64,000 nucleotides of DNA from Deltaproteobacteria bacterium (GTDB lineage: Bacteria; Desulfobacterota; Desulfobacteria; Desulfobacterales; Desulfosalsimonadaceae): assembly GCA_013151835.1 (NCBI GenBank), contig JAADHK010000097.1, positions 1 to 64,000 of the forward strand, given 5' to 3'. Positions within the stretch are counted from its first letter, which is position 1. Every line of letters begins with the position of its first letter. The translations under genes and the position numbers were made by a program. Positions 1 to 7,435 of the stretch are shown here, piece by piece. A model generated the notes under the pieces. The model did no database searches, was not told the DNA's origin, and saw only the letters and a program-made list of their open reading frames with translations.

Positions 1-93
1 CCTCCGCTTTCGCGACACCACTACGCCTTGTATATGGAACTTTCTACTTAGCCATCGTAACCGGGGTGCCTGACTTTTTACGAGATCATCATG
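1..93 (+). repeat. MITE-like repeat, copy A (cut by window edge)
   Basis: The first 93 bases match, almost base for base, the right-hand part of the element at 51569-51727 and the reverse complement of the element at 5691-5843. The right end carries the terminal inverted repeat GACTTTTTACGA. The left half lies outside the window. No reading frame is present. This is a non-autonomous palindromic repeat; no transposase that could move it is visible in the window. Confidence 0.85.
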
Positions 94-197
94 ATTAAGC
101 ATCCTTTAATACATAACATAAAGATATTCGATAATGAAGCTCAAAAATTCCGATTTCGTTGTCATTGACAATGCCTGTGGTATGGATTAGGAAACTA

Positions 198-353
198 AGG
201 GCTCACGCAAAAATAACTTCACATTTTAAGTGCCGATGCATCCCGCCTGGCTGCGTTGCGAAAGCTCGGAATATTCCCGATATTCCTGCACTTTCCTTGC
301 CAGCCGGGCGCCTCAACACCAAAAATCTGTGAACTTATTCCTGCGCGAGCCCT
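198..353. repeat. Long imperfect palindromic element
   Basis: This stretch is one long imperfect palindrome. The left end AGGGCTCACGCAAAAATAAC is matched on the opposite strand by AGGGCTCGCGCAGGAATAAG, and both continue into TTCACA. The centre (262-287, read on the minus strand) resembles the core of the MITE-like repeats, sharing AGG.ATA and ATTCCGAG. The element ends 24 bases before the start codon of the sigma-54 activator, so the promoter of that gene lies inside or upstream of it. Confidence 0.7.
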
Positions 354-377
354 AAGCAAAAGGACAGATATTCATAT

Positions 378-2126
378 TTGGAAAACACACACATCATACT
401 CTTTCTTGCGGAAAGTACGAACAGCCTGAATCTTATGGCCGAAGGCCTTGTGCGCGCGCACCAGGGCCGCAGAATTGATATCATCAGCGCCACGATGAAG
501 CCTCCGAAACTCAACCCGCTTGCCGTGCGCGTGATGAATGAAGCCGGTTACAATATTTCAAACCTCCCGCAACTTACGTTCCTTGATGTTGAGCCCTTCA
601 TGTTTGATCTTATTATTACGCTGGGTGATTTTGATCCTGCATGCCGGCCAACGCTCCCCGGGATGCCCCCACATTTGCACTGGGATATGCCCGATCCACA
701 TCCGGAAGAGGATGCCGACGAAATTTATGCCGCCATGAAATCGGCGTTTGATATCCTGCAATTAAATATCCGCACGCTTTTTTCCTCCGGCCTGCTCAAT
801 GCCCTTTTTGTGACCCGCCGGAACCTGGAGCTGATCCTGGACAATTTACTTGACGGGGTGATGGCCCATACTATGACCCGGCGGATATTTTTTTTCAATA
901 AAGCAGCCGAAGAGATCACGGGGTATTCCCGGAGCAAGGTGATCGGAATGGATTGCCATGAAGTTTTTCCGGGACGATTTTGTGGAGGCGAATGCGAATT
1001 CTGCGAGAACATAACGAGCACCGGCAAGGGTAACGTATCCAGACGACACATCTCCTTCAGCAGCCCGGACGGTATGGAACGGATGCTGAGGATGTCCACC
1101 ATGTCCCTGAAGGAGAGCGACGGCCGTGAAGTCGGCGCGCTGATTTCTTTCAGGGATGAAACCGAGTTAAATCAACTCAAGCGGAGATTGAAGCACCACC
1201 ATTCGCTTGAGGGGCTCGTGGGCAGGGACCCGAAAACACTTTCATTGTTTGAACATATCCGGGAAGTCAGTTCCGTTGATGTCCCCGTGCTGATCGAGGG
1301 GGAAAGCGGAACCGGCAAGGAACTCGTGGCAAACGCAATCCATGCGCTGAGCCCTCGTTCCGAGATGCCGTTTGTTGCCATAAACTGCGGGGCACTGCCC
1401 GAGGACATTGTGGAAAGCGAGCTTTTCGGCCATGTCCGGGGTTCGTTTACAGGAGCTGTGGCGGACCGGAAGGGCCGGTTCGAACTGGCACACGAGGGGA
1501 CCATTTTTCTTGACGAAATCGACGAATTGACGCCCAAGATGCAGGTGAAGCTCCTGCGGATTATTCAGGAGCAGCAGTTTGAACGCGTGGGTGGAGAGAA
1601 ATCCATCCATGTGAATGTTCGGATCATTTCCGCCACTAACCGGAATTTGAGGCAGTTGATGACCAAAAAACAATTCCGGAAAGACCTGTTTTATCGTCTC
1701 TGCGTTTTTCCCATTCTTTTGCCACCTATCCGGGAACGGCGGCTCGACATACCTGTTCTTGTGGATTACTTTCTGGAAATGATAGCCGGTAATCTCAACC
1801 GGACCGTGCTGTCTCCGTCAAATGAGGTTTTAGACATATTCAATCGCTACCCGTGGCCGGGCAATGTCCGTGAACTCAGAAACGCCATTGAGTATATCCA
1901 TGTCAAGTGCCATGGCAGCACCATCCGTGAAGAACACCTTCCGCCCGAGATCGTTGGTTATGATGCGGGGCGGAACTCCAGGCCGGGCCCACCCATTAAA
2001 GTAAAGAAGGAAGCCGTGATGCTTGCCCTGGCCGAAGCCGAAGGCAATAAAAAAAATGCCGCGAAAATACTTGGTGTAGGGCGCGCCACCCTTTATCGAT
2101 ATCTCGATTATTTCAGTCTCAGGTAA
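378..2126 (+). CDS. Sigma-54-dependent activator with degenerate LMW phosphatase-like and PAS sensor domains
   Basis: This protein of 582 aa should activate a sigma-54 promoter. Residues 1-135 resemble the low-molecular-weight tyrosine phosphatase/ArsC fold: FLAESTNSLNLMAEGL aligns with the family P-loop, but the catalytic Cys and the P-loop Arg are replaced. A WDMPDP motif follows near residue 102. Residues 150-262 form a PAS domain with four cysteines (193, 202, 206, 209). Residues 280-520 are the AAA+ domain, with Walker A GESGTGKE near 308 and a GSFTGA loop at 355-360 (family: GAFTGA). A Fis-type helix-turn-helix ends the protein. The start is TTG, with AAAGGA upstream; I see no ATG start upstream of the P-loop-like segment. 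The target is probably the redox pair just downstream (inference). Confidence 0.88.
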   Translation: MENTHIILFLAESTNSLNLMAEGLVRAHQGRRIDIISATMKPPKLNPLAVRVMNEAGYNISNLPQLTFLDVEPFMFDLIITLGDFDPACRPTLPGMPPHLHWDMPDPHPEEDADEIYAAMKSAFDILQLNIRTLFSSGLLNALFVTRRNLELILDNLLDGVMAHTMTRRIFFFNKAAEEITGYSRSKVIGMDCHEVFPGRFCGGECEFCENITSTGKGNVSRRHISFSSPDGMERMLRMSTMSLKESDGREVGALISFRDETELNQLKRRLKHHHSLEGLVGRDPKTLSLFEHIREVSSVDVPVLIEGESGTGKELVANAIHALSPRSEMPFVAINCGALPEDIVESELFGHVRGSFTGAVADRKGRFELAHEGTIFLDEIDELTPKMQVKLLRIIQEQQFERVGGEKSIHVNVRIISATNRNLRQLMTKKQFRKDLFYRLCVFPILLPPIRERRLDIPVLVDYFLEMIAGNLNRTVLSPSNEVLDIFNRYPWPGNVRELRNAIEYIHVKCHGSTIREEHLPPEIVGYDAGRNSRPGPPIKVKKEAVMLALAEAEGNKKNAAKILGVGRATLYRYLDYFSLR

Positions 2127-2266
2127 CGACTGCCTTCAAATTATAAGTCTCAAGTCTCAAGTTTATCTCAAGTCTTTTCCATAAAACACGTCTTGGATTG
2201 AAATACAAAATATATTAATATAATATGGCAGTGACTAAGGTTGTGTGCATTGATTTTTTTCTTAAA

Positions 2267-2281
2267 TGGCACTCCACGTGT
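2267..2281 (+). promoter_or_regulatory. Weak candidate sigma-54 promoter
   Basis: TGGCACTCCACGTGT fits the -24 box TGGCAC exactly, but at the correct spacing the -12 box reads GTGT instead of TTGC. Only its position between a sigma-54 activator and a downstream operon makes it worth listing. Confidence 0.2.
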
Positions 2282-2360
2282 TTCATATCCAGGAGTTTGT
2301 TGGGATGTCAACTATATGATAAAACAGTGCTTAAATTAAAAGATAAGTTGCAGGCTTACT

Positions 2361-2375
2361 TGGCACGAAAAATGA
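2361..2375 (+). promoter_or_regulatory. Weak candidate sigma-54 promoter
   Basis: TGGCACG at 2361-2367 is a perfect -24 element. At the right distance the -12 box reads ATGA, which keeps the TG but not the C of TTGC. It lies about 70 bases before the small gene at 2442, downstream of a gene for a sigma-54 activator. This is the better of the two candidates but remains unproven. Confidence 0.28.
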
Positions 2376-2441
2376 ATGCATAAATAACTTCCTTGAGAAA
2401 AATGAAGGCGTTTTTGGTGTTCATAAAAAAGGTCGCCGCAT

Positions 2442-2657
2442 ATGCCAGGCAATATCATTGATCAAAATTTATACAATGTTATACGAATTAGTTTCGAGAT
2501 GCTTGAAATCGCGGCACGCGGAGACGAATTTCGTATGGACAGCAGATGCGGCGCAGTCTTCGGAAAGCTTCGGGATGCGGCATACCGGGTCCGCAGCCTG
2601 GCCGAGGAAGAACTTTCCCGTCATAAAAATTTTAAAACCGGCACCGGCAAGGGGTAA
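2442..2657 (+). CDS. Small conserved-looking protein upstream of the redox pair
   Basis: I do not assign a function. The protein has 71 aa, is soluble and probably helical, with an acidic first half and a basic tail; it has no signal peptide or membrane segment and a single Cys (36). The ATG at 2442 has only a weak Shine-Dalgarno (AAGG, about 10 bases upstream). The reading frame overlapping it at 2458 starts less well and would be lysine-rich nonsense. It sits 77 bases before the NarI-like gene in the same direction, so it may be an accessory protein of that complex, or a chance frame. Confidence 0.5.
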   Translation: MPGNIIDQNLYNVIRISFEMLEIAARGDEFRMDSRCGAVFGKLRDAAYRVRSLAEEELSRHKNFKTGTGKG

Positions 2658-2734
2658 ATTCTTCATCATGTAATTTAAATAATGGCTTGAAACGGAAAAA
2701 TACATGCAATCAATTAAACCCAGGGGGTTAATCG

Positions 2735-3673
2735 ATGTCAATCTTCGTCTATTTAACGATCTATGCGTCACTTATCATTTTTTTTGTAACTGTTATGTAT
2801 AAAATTACGGATTATCTTAAAAAACCTCTCCACGTTCGTTGGGAACTTTATCCTGTTGCACACGAAGGAAAAAAAACGAGTTACGGCGGGGGTTATCTGG
2901 AGGAAACCGACTGGTGGGACAAACCGAGACCCAAATCCCGACTGGGGGAACTCAAGGTCATGATACCGGAAATACTGTTCCTAAAGGCGGTATGGGAGAA
3001 CAATCGAAAACTCTGGTATGCCTCTTTTCCATTCCACTTCGGCCTGTATTTATGCACCATGTTTATGGCCCTGCTCGGTTTTGCTTCAATCGGTATGCTG
3101 CTCGGCCTTTCAAAAGGCTCCCTGATCCTTTCCGTGGTTTTTGCGATTACCAATCTTTGCGGGCCGGCGGGATTTATCCTGAGCATCGCCGGGGCAGCCG
3201 GGCTTTTTTATAAACGGCTGACGGATCCGACATTAAAGGATTATTCCACGTTTGAACATTTCTTCAACCTGGGTCTGTTTATTGTCACCATGACATTTGC
3301 GTTGCTGACCTGGCTTTTGGTTGATCCGAATTTTAATGTTTCAAGACAATTCGCAACCAACCTGATAAGTTTTAATCTCGTTCCCATAGGCTCATCCCTT
3401 CTTTCTATCCAGATGGTTTTGATTGCTATTCTTCTTGCCTACATCCCGTTGACGCATATGTCTCACTTTTTCATGAAATATTTCCTGTATCACGACATAC
3501 GGTGGGGGGATGCGCCCAACATCGACAGCCCGTCAACCAATGCAAAAATCGGCATTGTATTGAATTATCCGGTAACCTGGGCGGCTCCGCATATCGCCGG
3601 CCATGGAAAGAGCACCTGGGCTGAAGTCGCCACATTTAACCCGACTGCAGACGCTGAAGAAAAAAAGGAGTAA
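2735..3673 (+). CDS. NarI-like membrane cytochrome b subunit
   Basis: This 312-aa integral membrane protein has about five to six hydrophobic segments (near residues 3-25, 95-125, 130-155, 180-205, 225-250). It resembles the nitrate reductase gamma/DsrM/TmcC group of cytochrome b proteins, which pass electrons between the quinone pool and a partner FeS protein. Candidate haem-ligand histidines lie in the segments PFHFGLYL and LTHMSHFF. The start ATG follows GGGGG at good spacing. The partner is the HdrD-like gene three bases downstream. I avoid a dsrM or tmcC symbol because no dsr or tmcA gene is present in the window. Confidence 0.82.
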   Translation: MSIFVYLTIYASLIIFFVTVMYKITDYLKKPLHVRWELYPVAHEGKKTSYGGGYLEETDWWDKPRPKSRLGELKVMIPEILFLKAVWENNRKLWYASFPFHFGLYLCTMFMALLGFASIGMLLGLSKGSLILSVVFAITNLCGPAGFILSIAGAAGLFYKRLTDPTLKDYSTFEHFFNLGLFIVTMTFALLTWLLVDPNFNVSRQFATNLISFNLVPIGSSLLSIQMVLIAILLAYIPLTHMSHFFMKYFLYHDIRWGDAPNIDSPSTNAKIGIVLNYPVTWAAPHIAGHGKSTWAEVATFNPTADAEEKKE

Positions 3674-3676
3674 CAC

Positions 3677-5272
3677 ATGAGTAAAACAAAAGATTCATTG
3701 AAAATAAATGATGTCAGCAAAGATACGGAAAAATTGGCGTCCGTCGATCCTGAGGATCTCATGCCGCTTCCGGGTGAATTTGAAGAGGGGCCATGGGGGG
3801 AGATACCGGCGGAAACCCGTGAAAAGTATGCCTGTATTTTAGATGACACCTGCATTCTCCCCATTCCCCTTCCAAAGACAAAGGCGGAAGAGGACGACCT
3901 GGTCCGCAAGTTTCTGTCCGGCATGGAAAAACTCTTTTCAAAGGAGAACAACTGGACATTTGAGCCCATGCTTGAAACTTCCATGGAGCACTGCGCCAAA
4001 TGCAACACCTGTGCGGAGGCCTGTCACCTTTACGAAGCCAGCGGCCGGCACGACATGTACCGTCCCTTGTATCGCAGCGAAATCTTTCGCCGCATTTACA
4101 AGAAATACATCAAGAAGGAAAGCCTGAGTGATTGGCGAAACGGCCCCATTGATCTTAACTGGCGAACTGTGGCCCGTCTTGGGGAACTGGCCTACCGGTG
4201 CAACATCTGCCGCAGATGCGCCCAGACCTGTCCTATCGGCGTCGACAATGCGCTTATCGCCCGGGAGATACGAAAGATTTTCAGCCAGGAAATGGGGATT
4301 GCCACGCCTGAACTGCATGACAAGGGTTCAATGCTCCAGCTTAAGGTCGGGTCATCCACATCCATGAACGGGCTGGTGGCCAAGGATAATGTGCAGTTTA
4401 TCGACGAGGAATTCTCCGAGGAGACCGGATATGAATTTTCGACTCCCTGGGACGTTGAAGGCGCCGATATCCTTTTGATTCACAATGCCGGTGAAATTCT
4501 CGCATGGCCGGAAAACATTGCCGCTTTTTCCATTATTTTTCAGGCGGCGGGGCTTTCCTATACCCTTTCAAGCGACCTGGCCGCCTATGACAGCATCAAT
4601 TACGGTGTCTTCTACGATGATGTGCAGTTTGCGCGTACCGCTATTCTACAGGCCCAGGCCGCGAAAAAGCTCGGGGTCAAAAAAATAATTCTTGGGGAAT
4701 GCGGTCATGCACATAAGGCGTTAACGGTCATCGCCGACCGGGTACTGCCGCCGGGCCTGCAGATCCCGCGGGAAAGCTACCTGCCGACGCTTCGGGATAT
4801 TGTTTTGAAAGACAAGATCAAGCTGGACCCGACCCGGAATAATTTCCCGGTCACGCTTCATGATCCGTGCAATCTGACCCGGCTGATGGGGATTATCAAG
4901 CCCCAGCGGGATATTATCAAAAAAATCTGTCCGCAGTTCCGGGAAATGCATCCACACGGCCCTTTTAATTATTGCTGCGGTGGCGGAAGCGGGTATGCCA
5001 TCATGAGCCGCAACACCATTCCGGAATGGCGCGCCAAGATCAGCGGCCGCAAGAAACTCGAACAGATCTGTAACGCTTTTTCCGAGTGTCGCGGACCGGA
5101 GGAAAAATATGTTGCCGCTCCATGCTCCAACTGCAAGGGGCAGTTGCGGGACATGTTTGAGCGTTACGGGCTTCTCGAAAAGGAAGGCCTGAAATACGGG
5201 GGCCTGGTTGAGTTGGTGGTCAACGCCATGGTGGATGTAAAACCCGGATTCATAAGCTGGGAAGAGGAATAG
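3677..5272 (+). CDS. HdrD-like iron-sulfur protein with CCG domain
   Basis: This 531-aa cytoplasmic protein carries two [4Fe-4S] motifs of the ferredoxin type: Cys 106, 109, 112, 116 and Cys 175, 178, 181, 185. The C-terminal half has a CCG domain of the heterodisulfide reductase type, with HDPCNL, then CCGGGSGYA, then APCSNC. An earlier half-domain has GECGHAH in place of a full CCG. With the NarI-like subunit it forms a membrane-bound complex that would move electrons between menaquinone and a cytoplasmic thiol/disulfide or FeS partner, as in DsrMK or TmcBC. The N-terminal 100 residues differ from the DsrK sequence I know. A strong AAGGAG precedes the ATG. Confidence 0.85.
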   Translation: MSKTKDSLKINDVSKDTEKLASVDPEDLMPLPGEFEEGPWGEIPAETREKYACILDDTCILPIPLPKTKAEEDDLVRKFLSGMEKLFSKENNWTFEPMLETSMEHCAKCNTCAEACHLYEASGRHDMYRPLYRSEIFRRIYKKYIKKESLSDWRNGPIDLNWRTVARLGELAYRCNICRRCAQTCPIGVDNALIAREIRKIFSQEMGIATPELHDKGSMLQLKVGSSTSMNGLVAKDNVQFIDEEFSEETGYEFSTPWDVEGADILLIHNAGEILAWPENIAAFSIIFQAAGLSYTLSSDLAAYDSINYGVFYDDVQFARTAILQAQAAKKLGVKKIILGECGHAHKALTVIADRVLPPGLQIPRESYLPTLRDIVLKDKIKLDPTRNNFPVTLHDPCNLTRLMGIIKPQRDIIKKICPQFREMHPHGPFNYCCGGGSGYAIMSRNTIPEWRAKISGRKKLEQICNAFSECRGPEEKYVAAPCSNCKGQLRDMFERYGLLEKEGLKYGGLVELVVNAMVDVKPGFISWEEE

Positions 5273-5350
5273 CCGGTATTTGAGAAAGACACGCTTTTTT
5301 GCAAAGCCATCGGCTACAGTTTTAAAGTAACGATGACCTGATATTGCCCC

Positions 5351-5378
5351 GCGTTCCCACGCTCCGGCGTGGGAACGC
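5351..5378. repeat. REP-like perfect hairpin
   Basis: Two perfect 12-base arms, GCGTTCCCACGC and its complement, are separated by TCCG. This GTTCCCACGC...GCGTGGGAAC palindrome is a type of repeat I know from many bacterial genomes. It lies 78 bases behind the HdrD-like gene and may also end or protect that transcript. There is no T-run directly behind it. Confidence 0.7.
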
Positions 5379-5639
5379 ATACTCTGCCATAGGGAGGCAC
5401 GTACCTCCCCTTGTCCCTGCCCCTTTTTTCCTCACATAATTTCCGGATGATTTATCGCCCGCGTTTGAGTTTAAATAATTTTAATTCTCTTGAAATCGAA
5501 TAGTTATATGCAGCGCAGGATGAGATCTTATTGTCCCTCAGATTATGCTTCATGAATTACGGTTGAATTAATTCCCGAATAGATGTAGATTTCACAATAT
5601 GATATGCATCATCAATGGATGACGGACTTTACGAGTCCG

Positions 5640-5676
5640 CCACCCCGGCCGAGCGCGGTAGCGCCAGCCGGGGTGG
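5640..5676. repeat. Strong GC-rich hairpin next to MITE copy B
   Basis: CCACCCCGGC at 5640-5649 pairs perfectly with GCCGGGGTGG at 5667-5676, and the loop holds a second small hairpin (GCGC-ggta-GCGC). A smaller hairpin, GGACT-ttacg-AGTCC, lies directly upstream. The remainder of 5273-5865 holds no gene that I can support. Confidence 0.5.
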
Positions 5677-5690
5677 AACCATCCCCCGTC

Positions 5691-5843
5691 GAGTAAAAAG
5701 TGCGTCGACCCGGTTACGATGGCTAAGTAGAAAGTTCCATATACAAGGCGTAGCGGGTCGCAAAAGCGGAGGCATACATATAGTATTTCGAGCATTTTGC
5801 GACCCGCTACAACGCAGTAGATGGGACTTTTTACGACGCCATT
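5691..5843 (-). repeat. MITE-like repeat, copy B
   Basis: This is a complete copy of the repeat of about 155 bp, in inverse orientation to copies A and C. The right end keeps the TIR GACTTTTTACGAC; the left end is slightly altered (GAGTAAAAAGTG). The 26-nt core is at 5770-5795. It ends about 13 bases before the Shine-Dalgarno of the oxidoreductase gene, so it forms most of that gene's upstream region. It has no coding capacity. Confidence 0.88.
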
Positions 5844-5865
5844 AATGGATAAAAAGGAGTAAATC

Positions 5866-7053
5866 ATGTCGCTTCTCTTTACACCCATGAGCATAGGCAG
5901 GCTTTCCATCGCCAACCGTATCGTCCATTCAGCTACCTACGAGGGCATGGCCGAAGAGGACGGCACCGTCACGTCTGACCTGCTCAAGCGCTACAGAAGC
6001 CTTGCCAGGGGCCGTGTAGGGCTCATCATTCCAGGCTATATGTACATTCATAAAACCGGCAGGGCCATGAAGTTTCAAACCGGAATCCATAATGACCAGA
6101 TGATTCCGGGTTTACGGAAATTGACGGATGCGGTGCACAAAAATGATGGTAAAATCGTATTTCAATTAAATCATGCGGGCCGACAAACCGAAAAAAAGCT
6201 TTCCGGGGTGACTCCGATGTCGCCGTCATCGGTGGGGCGTGATCCGGTTTATTTTGTCAAGCCCCGCCGTATGAACGATAAAGACATCGCAAATGTCGTG
6301 GAATGGTTTGCGGCCGCCGCGGCCCGGGCGGTTTCCGCAGGTGCCGACGGTATTCAGCTTCACGCGGCCCATGGTTATCTTTTAAACCAGTTCCTTTCCC
6401 CGTTTTTCAACCGTCGCGCCGATGTTTGGGGTGGCACTGCGGAAAAACGATTTCGTATGCTCAAGTCGGTGATTGTATCGGTTCAAAAGGAGATGCCCGA
6501 TAATATGCCGCTTCTTGTGAAGATGAACGCAATGGACTATGCCCCAGGGCCGGGAATAACCCCGGAACTGGCCGCCCGTTATGCAAAGTGGATGGAAGAA
6601 CTTGGCGTTTCATGCATTGAGGTGAGCTGCGGGTCGGCGCTTTACTCCTTTATGAGCATGTGCCGCGGCGAGGTTCCGGTTGACGATATGGCGGCCGGAC
6701 TACCCTTCTGGAAACGGCCGGTCGGAAGGCTCATGTTGAAAAACATGGAAGGAAAATTCGATTTAGAGGAAGGCTATAACGTTGCTGCGGCAGGGATTGT
6801 AAAAGAGGCGGTAAGCGAACTGCTTGTGGCGGTCGTAGGTGGACTCAGGCGGGTGAGCCGGATGGAAGATGTGCTTAAAAAGGGGTATGCCGACCTGATT
6901 TCCATGAGCCGTCCGTTTATCCGGGAGCCCTTTCTGGCAAAGCGTTTTTTTGACGGAAAACAGGAGGAGGTCGGCTGTGTTTCATGCAACAAGTGCCTTG
7001 CCGCTGCCGCCACCGAAAGAAAGGTGAAGTGTTATTACAAGGGCGATAAATAG
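5866..7053 (+). CDS. NADH:flavin oxidoreductase, Old Yellow Enzyme family
   Basis: This 395-aa protein is an FMN-binding TIM barrel of the OYE/2,4-dienoyl-CoA reductase family. Visible hallmarks are LFTPMSIGRLSIANRIV at the start, FQLNHAGRQ near residue 105, and HAAHGYLLNQFLSPFFNRR near 165-185, which holds the substrate-side His residues. It ends with CVSCNKCL and one further Cys 12 residues on, close to the C-x2-C-x3-C-x11-C cluster motif of the larger dienoyl-CoA reductase/TMADH enzymes, but the flavodoxin-like C-terminal domains are absent. It should reduce an activated C=C bond; the substrate is unknown. AAGGAG precedes the ATG. It appears monocistronic. Confidence 0.85.
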   Translation: MSLLFTPMSIGRLSIANRIVHSATYEGMAEEDGTVTSDLLKRYRSLARGRVGLIIPGYMYIHKTGRAMKFQTGIHNDQMIPGLRKLTDAVHKNDGKIVFQLNHAGRQTEKKLSGVTPMSPSSVGRDPVYFVKPRRMNDKDIANVVEWFAAAAARAVSAGADGIQLHAAHGYLLNQFLSPFFNRRADVWGGTAEKRFRMLKSVIVSVQKEMPDNMPLLVKMNAMDYAPGPGITPELAARYAKWMEELGVSCIEVSCGSALYSFMSMCRGEVPVDDMAAGLPFWKRPVGRLMLKNMEGKFDLEEGYNVAAAGIVKEAVSELLVAVVGGLRRVSRMEDVLKKGYADLISMSRPFIREPFLAKRFFDGKQEEVGCVSCNKCLAAAATERKVKCYYKGDK

Positions 7054-7079
7054 AACCGGCGACTTGCCTTATAATTGCG

Positions 7080-7274
7080 TCAGACCAGGCCCGATCCCGG
7101 GTTTTGATCCCGTGGTTTTTTTGTTTTATCCCCGTGCGCTTCTGTGTCCGCCTGCAGTGTGCCTTGCTTTTCCTTACGCTGCTGGAGCTGGTCATGGACA
7201 ATGTAGGCAATTACAAGTATTATGATTGTGATGCTCGTAAAAAATTCCCACATGTAGTAGTACATCGGTGTCAT
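7080..7274 (-). CDS. Small single-pass membrane protein
   Basis: This 64-aa protein starts with an aromatic stretch (MYYYMWEFF) and one membrane segment (about residues 10-25), followed by a charged cytoplasmic tail rich in Gln, Lys and Asp. I do not recognise a family. The Shine-Dalgarno is strong: on the minus strand GGGAGG stands five bases before the ATG, which makes it a more credible gene than the overlapping plus-strand frame at 7104. It is convergent with the oxidoreductase gene, with only 26 bases between the two stops. Confidence 0.6.
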   Translation of the reverse strand: MTPMYYYMWEFFTSITIIILVIAYIVHDQLQQRKEKQGTLQADTEAHGDKTKKPRDQNPGSGLV

Positions 7275-7326
7275 TTTTTCCTCCCGGTCCGGATGTTTTT
7301 CATGGATTATGTCAGGTTCCGGGCAG

Positions 7327-7347
7327 GGGCGGGTTTTAAACCCGCCC
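7327..7347. repeat. Perfect short palindrome
   Basis: GGGCGGGTTT, one base, then AAACCCGCCC. The motif TTTTAAACCCGC recurs directly downstream (7353-7364), and GGGTTTTAAAAC appears at 7433. It lies between the ABC-F stop and the small membrane gene, both on the minus strand, and may act as a weak terminator or be a remnant of a repeat. Confidence 0.45.
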
Positions 7348-7435
7348 TTACGTTTTAAACCCGCTTTTACGTTTCAGTCTTATACCACGTCGCCGGCTGT
7401 ATTCAAGATGTTTTTGTTGTCTTTCTATGTGGGTT

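Larger units (their letters stand above)
2127..2441. other. Intergenic region upstream of the redox operon
   Basis: These 315 bases are AT-rich and hold no convincing gene. Near 2143-2176 the motif TCTCAAGT recurs three times. Two partial -24/-12 sigma-54 promoter matches are annotated separately. I see no terminator hairpin with a T-run after the activator gene. Confidence 0.5.
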
